A stretch of 64,000 nucleotides of DNA from an uncultured Verrucomicrobia subdivision 3 bacterium. Its GTDB lineage: Bacteria; Verrucomicrobiota; Verrucomicrobiia; Limisphaerales; UBA11358. A model generated the notes under the pieces. That model saw nothing but the letters and a program-made list of their open reading frames with translations, searched no databases and was not told the origin of the DNA. Each line of letters begins with the position of its first letter. Within the stretch, counting starts at the first letter, position 1. Made by a program: the position numbers and the translations under genes. This document shows positions 49,711 to 58,961 of this stretch, piece by piece. Location of the stretch: the NCBI GenBank assembly GCA_903918885.1, contig CAIXFY010000027.1:1-64000 (forward strand), read 5' to 3'.

Positions 49711-52700
49711 TTGCCGCAAGATTCACCAGCCAAGGCGACGAGCCAACTGTTCGCTGACCTCGCAAAAATTCCCGCCGCGCAGACGCTCGCCCGGCGCGTG
49801 GAAGCTGGCGGAGCGCTGGTTTTTTCCGGATTCACTCCCAGTGCCTGGCCGTTTTTTGCCGCGTTTCTACAGCAAAAATTTCCTCCACAAACCGTCGTCC
49901 TCGTCGCCGAAAATTTGAAACAGCAGGAAAGTTTTCAGCAGGATTTAGAAACCTGGCTGGGCGCATCGCCGCTGTTTTATCCGGCTTGGGAAATTTTGCC
50001 GCACGAAGGCAAGTTGCCGCATGCCGACGTCATCAGCGACCGATTGCAAACGCTCGTCGCCCTGGCCGATAATTTAAAAATTATAAACTCGAAACTTGTG
50101 GTGACGAGCGTCACCGCGCTGCTGCAAAAAACTTTCGCGCCGGGCGATTTGAAAAATCGTGCGCGAAAATTGAGCCGTGGAGATAAAATCGCGCCGCTCG
50201 ACCTGATTGAACGGCTTGAAACACAGGGCTACGAACCCGAAGCGCAGGTTTCGCAGAAAGGTGAAATCGCCTTGCGCGGCGGCATCGTGGACGTTTTTCC
50301 GCCGACGAGTCCGTGGCCGGTGCGGCTGGAATTTTTCGGCGACGAACTGGAGTCGCTGCGCGAGTTCGACCCGCAAACGCAGGTCTCGCGTGGAGAAATT
50401 TCGGAAGTCACGCTGCCGCCCGCCGGTGAGATCGGCATCCTGAATTGCGACGAAGAAAAGCAAACACTTGCCACGCTGCTCGACCATCTGCCGCGCGAAA
50501 CCATTTTTATTTTGTGCGAACCGGATGCGCTGGCCGTCCACGCGGAAAATTATTCATCGTTGATCCCGGCGGAAGCCCCGTTCCACATTTCATGGTCGGA
50601 TTTTTTGACAGAGCTACACCGACGCAAGTTCACCGCGTTGGAACTGACCGATGGCGAATTGGATGGAACGCCGGAGGCTATCGCTCCGCTGTTCGCGTCG
50701 CTTGATGCGTTCCGTCCGCTGGCGGAGCGGGCACCGGAACCGCAGGTCGCCGAGGCGCAACGGCGGGAATTTTTCCAGCAGCTACACCGCTGGCTGCGGC
50801 AGGATTACGCCGTCTATGTTTTTTGCAACAACGACGGCGAACGGCAGCGGTTTGAGGAGATTTGGAAAGACCTGGGATTTACCGACGCAAAAAGCCCGGT
50901 GATAAATATCGGTTCGCTCGCGCGCGGTTTCATTTGTGACGAGGCGAAGCTGGTCATTGTGACGGACGCAGAAATTTTCGGGCGCTACAAAATCCAGCGG
51001 CCGCGCCGGCAGAAAAATTCCCACGCGCTCGCGGCGCGTTCGGCGCTGGACATTGATTTCACGGATTTGACGGAAGGCGACCTAGTCGTGCATTTGCAGC
51101 ACGGCATCGGAAAATATCTTGGCCTGAAAAATTTGCCGGCGACGGCGGCCAAATCTGGTAGGGCGGGCAGTCCTCTGCCCGCCGACGGCGCGCCCGGAGT
51201 GACGCGCCCTACCGAAGAAACCGGCACCGAATGTCTCGTCATCGAATACGCGCCGAGCGGCGACGCGGTTGAGCCGCCGAAACTGTTTGTGCCGGTCAGC
51301 GAGGCGCATCTCGTCAGCAAATATGTCGGCGCGGGCAAGGCGAATCCGCCGCTGAACCAGCTCGGTGGCACGCGTTGGGCGAAGGCGAAGGAGCAAACGG
51401 AAAAGGCCGTGCGCGACATCGCGGCGGAAATGCTCCGCATCCAAGCTGTGCGCGAAACGCAGGCTGGCCATCCATGCAAGCCAGACACGCAATGGCAGCG
51501 TGAGTTTGAGAGCGCTTTCATCTACGAGGAGACGCCTGACCAAGCGACTGCCATCGTCGCGACGAAAGCAGATCAGGAGCGCGCAAAGCCGATGGATCGT
51601 TTGATCTGCGGTGACGTTGGTTTTGGCAAAACCGAAGTCGCCATCCGCGCCGCGTTCAAGTGCGTGATGGACGGAAAGCAAGTGGCCATCCTCGTGCCAA
51701 CAACGGTGCTCGCACAGCAGCATTTTAATAATTTTCGCGAGCGCATGGCAGATTACCCGATTCGGGTGGAACTGCTCTCGCGTTTCCGCACGAAGCGTGA
51801 GCAAAGCAAGGTCGTAGAAAATCTCGCCGCAGGCGCGGTGGACATCGTCATCGGCACGCACCGCATCGTGCAGGAAGACATTGCGTTTAAGGATTTGGGT
51901 CTCGTGGTGATTGATGAGGAGCAGCGCTTTGGTGTCGTCCACAAAGAAAAATTCAAACGGCTGCGGACGATGGTGGACGTGTTGACGTTGAGCGCCACGC
52001 CAATTCCGCGCACGCTTTACCTCGCACTCACAGGCGCGCGCGACATGAGCACGATTCAAACACCGCCGCACGACCGCTTGCCCGTGGAGACCATCGCCAC
52101 ACCTTACGACGAGCGCACCATCCGCGACGCCATCAAGCGCGAACTTGCGCGCGGCGGACAGGTTTTTTTCCTGCACAACCGCGTGACAACGATTGACACG
52201 ATGCGCGACAAACTACAATCGCTTGTGCCGGACGCGCGCATCGTCGTCGGCCACGGGCAGATGGATGCGGATGATTTAGAAGAGGTGATGACAAAGTTCG
52301 TGAACGGTGAAGCGGACGTTCTGCTTTCCACGACCATCATCGAGAGCGGCCTCGATATTCCGAACGCGAACACCATCATCATTGACCGGGCAGATCGGTT
52401 TGGCTTGAGCCAGCTTTACCAGTTGCGTGGCCGAGTCGGGCGTTACAAGCATCAAGCCTACGCGTATCTGCTGCTGCCGCGTCACGCGCGTTTGCTCACC
52501 GACGTCCGCAAACGCATCAGCGCGATGAAGCAATACGCCACGCTCGGCAGCGGTTTCAAGATCGCCATGCGCGACCTGGAGATTCGCGGCGCGGGAAATC
52601 TTCTCGGCGCGGAACAAAGCGGCCACATCACCGCCGTCGGTTTTGAACTTTACTGCCAGTTGCTCAAGCAAAGCGTCGCTTCGATGAAGGGCGAGAAAAT

Positions 52701-53091
52701 CAAGCCGCGCGTCGAGGTCCGCGTGGCGCTGGATTTTCTCGGCGCCGCCGGCACGCTGCCGGAAAATTACGTTACCGAGCGGCATCATCGCATCGAGATA
52801 TACCGCAAGCTGGCGCAGGCGAACGAAAAGCCGCTGCTCGACGCCTTGCAAAAGGAATTGCGCGACCGTTTCGGCAAATTTCCGGAAGCGGTGGAATTGC
52901 TGCTGGCCGTGGGTGAATTAAAAATTCTCGCCAGCGAAAAAGGTGTGACCAGCATCGAGGTGGAAGACGATAAATTGAAACTGATTCGCAGTGGCGATTT
53001 CATCCAGCTCGGCGGCAAATTTCCGCGCCTCACCAAAAAGGACGCGAAGGGAAAATTGAAGGAAATCAAGCGGCTGCTGCTGGCGATTTGA
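49711..53091 (+). CDS. mfd: Transcription-repair coupling factor Mfd
   Basis: DRLICGDVGFGKTEVAIRAAFKCV; VVIDEEQRFGVVHKEKFK; LSATPIPRTLYLALTGARDMSTIQTPP; QLRGRVGR. Confidence 0.97.
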   Translation: MPQDSPAKATSQLFADLAKIPAAQTLARRVEAGGALVFSGFTPSAWPFFAAFLQQKFPPQTVVLVAENLKQQESFQQDLETWLGASPLFYPAWEILPHEGKLPHADVISDRLQTLVALADNLKIINSKLVVTSVTALLQKTFAPGDLKNRARKLSRGDKIAPLDLIERLETQGYEPEAQVSQKGEIALRGGIVDVFPPTSPWPVRLEFFGDELESLREFDPQTQVSRGEISEVTLPPAGEIGILNCDEEKQTLATLLDHLPRETIFILCEPDALAVHAENYSSLIPAEAPFHISWSDFLTELHRRKFTALELTDGELDGTPEAIAPLFASLDAFRPLAERAPEPQVAEAQRREFFQQLHRWLRQDYAVYVFCNNDGERQRFEEIWKDLGFTDAKSPVINIGSLARGFICDEAKLVIVTDAEIFGRYKIQRPRRQKNSHALAARSALDIDFTDLTEGDLVVHLQHGIGKYLGLKNLPATAAKSGRAGSPLPADGAPGVTRPTEETGTECLVIEYAPSGDAVEPPKLFVPVSEAHLVSKYVGAGKANPPLNQLGGTRWAKAKEQTEKAVRDIAAEMLRIQAVRETQAGHPCKPDTQWQREFESAFIYEETPDQATAIVATKADQERAKPMDRLICGDVGFGKTEVAIRAAFKCVMDGKQVAILVPTTVLAQQHFNNFRERMADYPIRVELLSRFRTKREQSKVVENLAAGAVDIVIGTHRIVQEDIAFKDLGLVVIDEEQRFGVVHKEKFKRLRTMVDVLTLSATPIPRTLYLALTGARDMSTIQTPPHDRLPVETIATPYDERTIRDAIKRELARGGQVFFLHNRVTTIDTMRDKLQSLVPDARIVVGHGQMDADDLEEVMTKFVNGEADVLLSTTIIESGLDIPNANTIIIDRADRFGLSQLYQLRGRVGRYKHQAYAYLLLPRHARLLTDVRKRISAMKQYATLGSGFKIAMRDLEIRGAGNLLGAEQSGHITAVGFELYCQLLKQSVASMKGEKIKPRVEVRVALDFLGAAGTLPENYVTERHHRIEIYRKLAQANEKPLLDALQKELRDRFGKFPEAVELLLAVGELKILASEKGVTSIEVEDDKLKLIRSGDFIQLGGKFPRLTKKDAKGKLKEIKRLLLAI
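51158..51212 (+). repeat. 55-bp palindromic element inside mfd (copy 2)
   Basis: GTAGGGCGGGCAGTCCTCTGCCCGCCGACGGCGCGCCCGGAGTGACGCGCCCTAC; one mismatch to the rsmB copy. Confidence 0.9.
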
Positions 53092-53158
53092 TTTTCGCAA
53101 TCATCAGTAGAAACCCCTATTGCCGGATTCGCTGGGCGTGTTAGCGTTTGTGTGACTT

Positions 53159-53719
53159 ATGAAAACCATTGCGCCTTCCGACTTGCAAAAACTCATCGCG
53201 GCTCAGCCCAGCTTGTGCGTGCTTGATGTCCGCACGCCCGTGGAATTTGCCGAGGTGCATGTGCCGCAAGCGTGCAACGAACCTCTCGACCGGCTTAAGC
53301 CCAAGGCTTTTTGCGCAGCAAAAAATTTGTCATCTTCGTCGCCAGTTTACCTCCTCTGCCGTTCCGGCGGCCGCGCGACCAAGGCTGCCGAATTATTCGC
53401 GCGGGATGGATTTGATAATGCGGTCGTCGTGGAAGGTGGCACGCTCGCGTGGTGCGCCGCCGGGTTGCCCGTGAACCGCAGCGCAGTCAAAGCAATCAGC
53501 CTTGAGCGGCAGGTGCGCATTGCTGCGGGGCTGCTGGTGTTGACGGGAGTTTTGTTGGCGCACTTTGTTCATCCCGGCTTCATCGGCCTCGCGGCGTTTG
53601 TCGGCGCGGGTCTCGTATTCGCCGGCATCACCGACTGGTGCGGCATGGGAATGTTGTTGGCGAAAATGCCTTGGAATCAATTTCCCAGTTGCGCCACAAC
53701 AAAAAAATCCTGCCAATGA
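53159..53719 (+). CDS. Rhodanese-like protein with C-terminal DUF2892-type membrane domain
   Basis: LCVLDVRTPVEFAEVHVP; YLLCRSGGRATKAAE; LLVLTGVLLAHFVHPGFIGLAAFVGAGLVFAGITDWCGMGMLL. Confidence 0.92.
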   Translation: MKTIAPSDLQKLIAAQPSLCVLDVRTPVEFAEVHVPQACNEPLDRLKPKAFCAAKNLSSSSPVYLLCRSGGRATKAAELFARDGFDNAVVVEGGTLAWCAAGLPVNRSAVKAISLERQVRIAAGLLVLTGVLLAHFVHPGFIGLAAFVGAGLVFAGITDWCGMGMLLAKMPWNQFPSCATTKKSCQ

Positions 53720-53737
53720 TTCGTCGCTGGCGCGCGA

Positions 53738-54577
53738 CTATTCCCAATCAAAGACCGTTTCGGCGTCGAGATATTTCCAGGTTTTGCCCTTTTGCGTGCG
53801 CGGCGTGGTGCGTCCGACATACGAGACAATGCGGTGGTCGCCGTCCTTTTCTACTGTAAAGACAAGGGGTTTTACCATTCCGGCCACGAGTAGATTGGTC
53901 GGCTCCATTCGGATTTGAACATGCGTGTGTCCGTGCATGGTTGTTTCACCGCATTTTACAAGGCGGAACCCGAAGGTGCGTTCCCATTCCAGCGTGACAA
54001 AGCGAAATTTCACGGCCTCGCCTTTAATCAATTTGTCCCAGTGCGCGAGCATGAAGGGATAAAAATTATCATCGACCACGGTATCGGGCTGGAGGTTTTC
54101 AGAGTCGCCTTTTTTCAGCGCGGAGCCGTTGCCGTAGCCGATGCAAATCTTCGACTGTGCGGGATTTTTCGGGTCGTGCGTAATTTCGACGGTGCCGGAA
54201 ACCTTGGCTTGAAACTCCTTCATTTGAAACGAAGTCAATTGGCCGGCCACATAGACGGCGCTTTCCGTGGCGGCCACGAAACCGTCGGGCCGGACAAACT
54301 GGCGTTCCACGTGGACGACATCGTTCGTGCGCGTGGCGGTGCGCGTGAAACGGTAGAGGATTTTTTTCTGGGCGGAACCGATTTCGTAGATCGCGCCCGT
54401 AATCAGCCTGGGCTCCGCGTAATCAAACGTGGCGGGAAAAATCTGGCTATCCGCCGCGCTTGCCAACCGGCCAAAGCCCAACCAAAGCACGATGAAAATC
54501 AATTTTACAAAACGCACGCCGTGAGGATGCGGTTGTAATTCCGTGGCGGCAAGTGACAATTGTTTGACCGCAGCCAT
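53738..54577 (-). CDS. DUF3108-like secreted protein
   Basis: Predicted secreted beta-rich protein; KPLVFTVEKDGDHRIVSYVGRT. Confidence 0.55.
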   Translation of the reverse strand: MAAVKQLSLAATELQPHPHGVRFVKLIFIVLWLGFGRLASAADSQIFPATFDYAEPRLITGAIYEIGSAQKKILYRFTRTATRTNDVVHVERQFVRPDGFVAATESAVYVAGQLTSFQMKEFQAKVSGTVEITHDPKNPAQSKICIGYGNGSALKKGDSENLQPDTVVDDNFYPFMLAHWDKLIKGEAVKFRFVTLEWERTFGFRLVKCGETTMHGHTHVQIRMEPTNLLVAGMVKPLVFTVEKDGDHRIVSYVGRTTPRTQKGKTWKYLDAETVFDWE

Positions 54578-54580
54578 GAA

Positions 54581-56212
54581 TCAAACGGCTTTCACCCAGA
54601 CCGTTTTCAAGTAAGCTGGCTCCGCACGGCTGACGGGAAAATCCGGAGGTTGGGGAACATAGTGCTGCTTCAGAATTTTTCGTTTTGCGGCGTGAAATGC
54701 TGCGGTCACTGCTCCGAGAAAATTTTCCGGCGGCCACTCGGCGGCATTCGTTGAGGCCAGCAAAACCCCGCCGGGCTTCAACACCGCCAACGCAGCGGAC
54801 ACGAGGTCGCCGAAATTTTTCTCCACGCGGAAAACGCCGTTTTCCTTCGATTGCGAAAATGTCGGCGGATCAAACACGATGGCGTCAAATGCGCGGCCCT
54901 TCTTCGCCAGCCGCCGCAGCCAGTCAAAGGCGTCGCCATAAATGAAATCATGCGCCGCCGGGTCGAGGCCGTTGAGCGCGAAGTTGCGTTTGCCCCACTC
55001 CAGATATTTTTTCGAGAGGTCGAGGCTGGTCGTCCGCGCGCCAGCTTTCGCCGCCGCTACGGAAAAACCGCAGGTGTAGGCGAAACAATTCAGCAGCTCA
55101 AAGTTGGAAGCTGGAAGTTGGGGGAAGTCGGCGGCGATGTGGCTCGTGAGCAGCCGGCGGCGGTTGTCGCGCTGATCGAGGAACAGACCGACGGAATAGC
55201 CTTCGCGGAAACTTAATTCGTAGCGGAGGCCGTTTTCAAAAATCTCAAAACGTTCCGGTGCGGCCTCGCCAAAAACGAGTTGCGGCGAGGCATCGGCGAC
55301 TTTGGATTGCCGGACGTGCCGCGACAGGATTTTGTGATAAGCGCCGCGTGATTTTAATACTGTTGCCAGCTTAGTTAGTTCTTTGCTTTGCGCCGGATTT
55401 AATTCGCCTTCGGCTTGCGATAGCAAATAATCGCCGAGCTTTTCCACGAACCAGCCGGGCCAGCCGTCGCTCGCGCCGTGAATGACGCGGAAGGCATTGG
55501 TCTCCTGCGGCTCAATGACGGCTTGGCGTAAGGCCAGTCGCGGTTCGCAGTCAAACTCCGTCGCCACTGAAAATTTCACCAGCTGGCCAGTAGCCGGATG
55601 CACAAACTCAATCTCGCCCGCGTGCAGGAAAACCCGCGCTGAACTGGTGCCGCTGTAAAGCGTATCGCCGAGAATCGGAAAACCGTTTTCCGCCGCATGG
55701 ACGCGAATTTGATGCGTGCGGCCGGTGAGCGGTTCGGCCTGAACCATCTTGAATTCCGAAACCGTAAACTTGGCATCCGCTACGGGCGTGAATTTTGTCT
55801 CGGCTATTTCTCCACCTGGACGACTTCCGTATTTCTCGCCGAGGCGGAGCAGCGCCGTTTTCACCGTGAATTCCTTTGCCGGCACGACGCGGTCGGTGAG
55901 CAGGAGATATTTTTTTTGAACGCGACGCTGCGTGAATTGCTCCGTGAGCGATTTGTTGGCAAGCGGCGTTTTGCCAAAGACGAGAATGCCGCTGGTTTCC
56001 TTGTCCAGCCGGTGAATGATGGCGAGTGACGCCCAGCGCGGATCGCGCGCGCGCAACCAGTCGAAAATACCTTCGCCAGCGTAAGGCGAAGGAGCGTGCG
56101 TGTTCCAGCCGGCGGGTTTGGCAACCACCAGCAGATGTTCATCCTCGAAAATGACGCACGGAACCATGCGCCATGAAAACATTTTCCGACGCGGGAATGA
56201 AGCGCGAAACAA
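54581..56212 (-). CDS. RluA-family pseudouridine synthase fused to an RlmI/K-like SAM methyltransferase
   Basis: N-terminus: VIFEDEHLLVVAKPAGWNTH, AIIHRLDKETSGILVFGK. C-terminus: VGLFLDQRDNRRRL, NCFAYTCGFSVAAAKAGA, DAIVFDPPTFSQSK. Confidence 0.88.
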   Translation of the reverse strand: MFRASFPRRKMFSWRMVPCVIFEDEHLLVVAKPAGWNTHAPSPYAGEGIFDWLRARDPRWASLAIIHRLDKETSGILVFGKTPLANKSLTEQFTQRRVQKKYLLLTDRVVPAKEFTVKTALLRLGEKYGSRPGGEIAETKFTPVADAKFTVSEFKMVQAEPLTGRTHQIRVHAAENGFPILGDTLYSGTSSARVFLHAGEIEFVHPATGQLVKFSVATEFDCEPRLALRQAVIEPQETNAFRVIHGASDGWPGWFVEKLGDYLLSQAEGELNPAQSKELTKLATVLKSRGAYHKILSRHVRQSKVADASPQLVFGEAAPERFEIFENGLRYELSFREGYSVGLFLDQRDNRRRLLTSHIAADFPQLPASNFELLNCFAYTCGFSVAAAKAGARTTSLDLSKKYLEWGKRNFALNGLDPAAHDFIYGDAFDWLRRLAKKGRAFDAIVFDPPTFSQSKENGVFRVEKNFGDLVSAALAVLKPGGVLLASTNAAEWPPENFLGAVTAAFHAAKRKILKQHYVPQPPDFPVSRAEPAYLKTVWVKAV

Positions 56213-56225
56213 ATCTGTGTTTCAT

Positions 56226-56242
56226 CCGTGTCCATCTGTGGC
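56226..56242 (+). repeat. attL-like direct repeat CCGTGTCCATCTGTGGC
   Basis: Identical to 59828-59844. Confidence 0.75.
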
Positions 56243-56438
56243 GGGTTTAATTAAACCCTTTGTTTATTAGGGTTTGCTCGCCGGATGGACGGCCACTGTC
56301 AGCAAAAATGTCAGTCACAGGGCGGATGGTAAAACAATTCGCCAATACTGACTAGAAATTTGCTGAAACTTTGCCACAACGCGCGTTCTAAAACGCCGTT
56401 GATTCACGACTGCTATCTCGATTCAGAGAAAGCCAGTT

Positions 56439-57464
56439 ATGAAAACGAAATACACCTTGTTCCGGCGCGGCGAAATGTTCTACATGCAGGACAGCGCCAC
56501 CGGCAGACAGACCAGCCTACGCACCAAAGACGAAGGCGAAGCCACCAGCCTACTAAACGCCCGCAATGCAGCGCAGCAACAGCCCACGCTAAACTTGCAC
56601 CTTGCCCGCGCCTATTTGACCGCCAGTGACCCCGCCTTTGTCGAGCGCACATGGCAGACCGTCATGGAACAATTACAATCGCGCGGCAAAGACAGCAGCC
56701 GCCAGCGTTACGCCAGCGTGTTCAAGTCGCCATCCTTTAACGGACTTCGCAGCAAAAAACTTTTGGAAACCACCGCCGATGATTTTTTCGCGGTGTTCAA
56801 AGAAGGCAAAGTTGCCATCACCTATTTTCTAAAACGCTTGCACACCTTCGCCTTGAGTTTGGGCTGGATTGCCTTGCCGATAGTCGCGCCCTACCTTTGG
56901 CCGAAATACAAAGCCAAAGACCGGCGCGGCATCACCAAGGAAGAACAGGAAACCGTTTTGGCCGCAGAGAAAAAAGCCGAATGGAAATTGTTTTTGGAAC
57001 TGCTTTGGGAAACCGGCGCAGCCCAAGGCGCCGCCGCCGCCATGACCGCCGAGGATGTTGACTGGCAGAGCCGGACAATTACTTATTTCCGCGCAAAGAC
57101 CGGCTCGCGGGCGCAGTTCACCATTAGCAAGGCGCTGGAAACGGTTTTAAGTCACTTGCCGACCACGGGCGCATTGTTCCCGAACCTCTCGCGATTCACC
57201 GCCAACGACCGCGCCAGCCGTTTCCGCCGCCGTTGCCACCGTGCAGGCGTAACCGGCGTGACCTTGCACAGCTACCGCTACGCATGGGCAGAGCGGGCAA
57301 AGATTGTCGGGATGCCGGAACGGTTCGCACAGGCCGCGCTTGGCCACAACAGCAAAGCGATTCACCGCGCCTATGCGAAGAAAGCACAAATCATTGTCCC
57401 GTCCCTTGAGGAATACGAAATGAAGGCGGCAGCGACGACGCAGCAATCGGCAGTTGCAGCTTGA
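56439..57464 (+). CDS. Tyrosine-type recombinase/integrase
   Basis: LHSYRYAWAERA (HxxR), ALGHNSKAIHRAYAKKA (LGH...Y); Arg-I box replaced by TGAAQGAAA. Confidence 0.85.
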   Translation: MKTKYTLFRRGEMFYMQDSATGRQTSLRTKDEGEATSLLNARNAAQQQPTLNLHLARAYLTASDPAFVERTWQTVMEQLQSRGKDSSRQRYASVFKSPSFNGLRSKKLLETTADDFFAVFKEGKVAITYFLKRLHTFALSLGWIALPIVAPYLWPKYKAKDRRGITKEEQETVLAAEKKAEWKLFLELLWETGAAQGAAAAMTAEDVDWQSRTITYFRAKTGSRAQFTISKALETVLSHLPTTGALFPNLSRFTANDRASRFRRRCHRAGVTGVTLHSYRYAWAERAKIVGMPERFAQAALGHNSKAIHRAYAKKAQIIVPSLEEYEMKAAATTQQSAVAA

Positions 57465-57479
57465 AGCCGACAAAAAGCG

Positions 57480-57512
57480 AAGCGGTTGAGTCTCCGGCGA
57501 CTCAACCGCCTT
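57480..57512 (+). terminator. Terminator-like hairpin after the integrase
   Basis: GCGGTTGAGTC-TCCGGC-GACTCAACCGC. Confidence 0.65.
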
Positions 57513-57686
57513 TGATGGTTTGGGGTTTTGCGCCATCCCCAAGCCCCGCGCCAGAGGCATGGCCTCTGGACATATCACCCGCTCGCGCTGGCTTTTACGC
57601 TTCGCGCCCGTTCTTGCAGAACGGATATTGAATATGCACGGAGCAAAGTGATTGAACGAATTTTGTATCCAACTTAAGATTTAATC

Positions 57687-58508
57687 ATGAGCACCCCGAT
57701 CAAACTGACTGACATCATTCCGGTTGAAAAGCCAACCGATTTCAAACTTCATCTTGCCTGTGCAAATGAGGAAGGAACTCACCCGCTCAATGAATACATC
57801 TCGGATAGAATAAAGTGGATTGGTTGGAACGAATGGAGAGGCAACAAAAACGACTGGACTCGTCCCTTCATATTTTCATTCATGGATTTTTATCCGATTT
57901 CTAACGCCTATCTCTTTGGCGGTGTTTTTGAGGTTATGGAGCGGCGACCAGACGGGTATATCATCAAGGAAGTTGAAGCATATCGTAAATGGGATGGGCG
58001 TTTGATATGTCGCTTCTTCCGTTATCAAGGCCTTCGGGGACGCGCATTCAACCTTGAGGGACAGATTGATTCGTTTGAGGTGCTGGAAGTTCTCCCAGAG
58101 CGTTACGATGGTGAAAAGTTTTGTGGTTACGAGAATATAAACCATCAATTTTCTATGCTTCATCCCATTCTCCAACGTGAAAAACAGGATTGGAAGGCAT
58201 CGCTCATGGCCGTTAAAGGTGTTTATCTTATTTTGGACACATCAAACGGAAAGAGTTATGTCGGATCGGCCTATGGTGATTCTGGTATTTGGTCAAGGTT
58301 GGCTTGCTATATTAATACAGGCCACGGATGGAATGACGAACTTGTAAGCACAATTAACGAAAAAGGCCTTGATTACGCGTTAGCAAATTTCAAATTCTCC
58401 ATCTTGGAAGTTTTTGCATTTACTACTCCCGACGACATTATTTTTGCAAGGGAATCTCACTGGAAAAACGTTATGCTTTCAAGGCAGTTCGGGTATAACC
58501 GAAATTAA
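57687..58508 (+). CDS. GIY-YIG nuclease-domain protein with uncharacterised ~170-aa N-terminal domain
   Basis: KGVYLILDTSNGKSYVGSAYGDSGIWSRLACY. Confidence 0.8.
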   Translation: MSTPIKLTDIIPVEKPTDFKLHLACANEEGTHPLNEYISDRIKWIGWNEWRGNKNDWTRPFIFSFMDFYPISNAYLFGGVFEVMERRPDGYIIKEVEAYRKWDGRLICRFFRYQGLRGRAFNLEGQIDSFEVLEVLPERYDGEKFCGYENINHQFSMLHPILQREKQDWKASLMAVKGVYLILDTSNGKSYVGSAYGDSGIWSRLACYINTGHGWNDELVSTINEKGLDYALANFKFSILEVFAFTTPDDIIFARESHWKNVMLSRQFGYNRN

Positions 58509-58537
58509 ACAACAGCGTATAATTGATACCAAAAGAC

Positions 58538-58864
58538 TTATCTGCCGCCCACTACATGTAAATTCAAGTTCCCATTTTCTGACAGGTTTTTCTTACGGGC
58601 GTTCTGTTTTTGCCAATGCTGGCAAATTGTGTTGGTGACTTTGACCAGCCAAGAACGGTCTTTGGTAATTTCCAAAACGTCCGCCGTCGCAAAATACTTG
58701 GTGCTGTTTTGTGACGGGTTGCCGAGCGGCTTGAGCAGCCGCGCGCCCACCAGTGCCGGAATGTCATGCGACTGACAATTCAACACCCAGCCAGTTTGCT
58801 CCGCCGTGAGGCGAGCGGGCAATTGTCCCAAGAGCGACAGGAAGCGGTGTTGATCGTCTTTCAT
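58538..58864 (-). CDS. Small DNA-binding (HTH/excisionase-like) hypothetical protein
   Basis: LTAEQTGWVLNCQSHDIPALVGARLLKPLGNPSQNSTKYFATADVLEI resembles a winged/MerR-type HTH. Confidence 0.5.
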   Translation of the reverse strand: MKDDQHRFLSLLGQLPARLTAEQTGWVLNCQSHDIPALVGARLLKPLGNPSQNSTKYFATADVLEITKDRSWLVKVTNTICQHWQKQNARKKNLSENGNLNLHVVGGR

Positions 58865-58961
58865 GCCTCACCAGTCGCCCCCCGCAAATGAAAACGAACG
58901 CCAAACTTTCCGAAATCATTTGCCACGGACAAGCGCGAGTCTTTAGCCTTTGCGCCGACAA

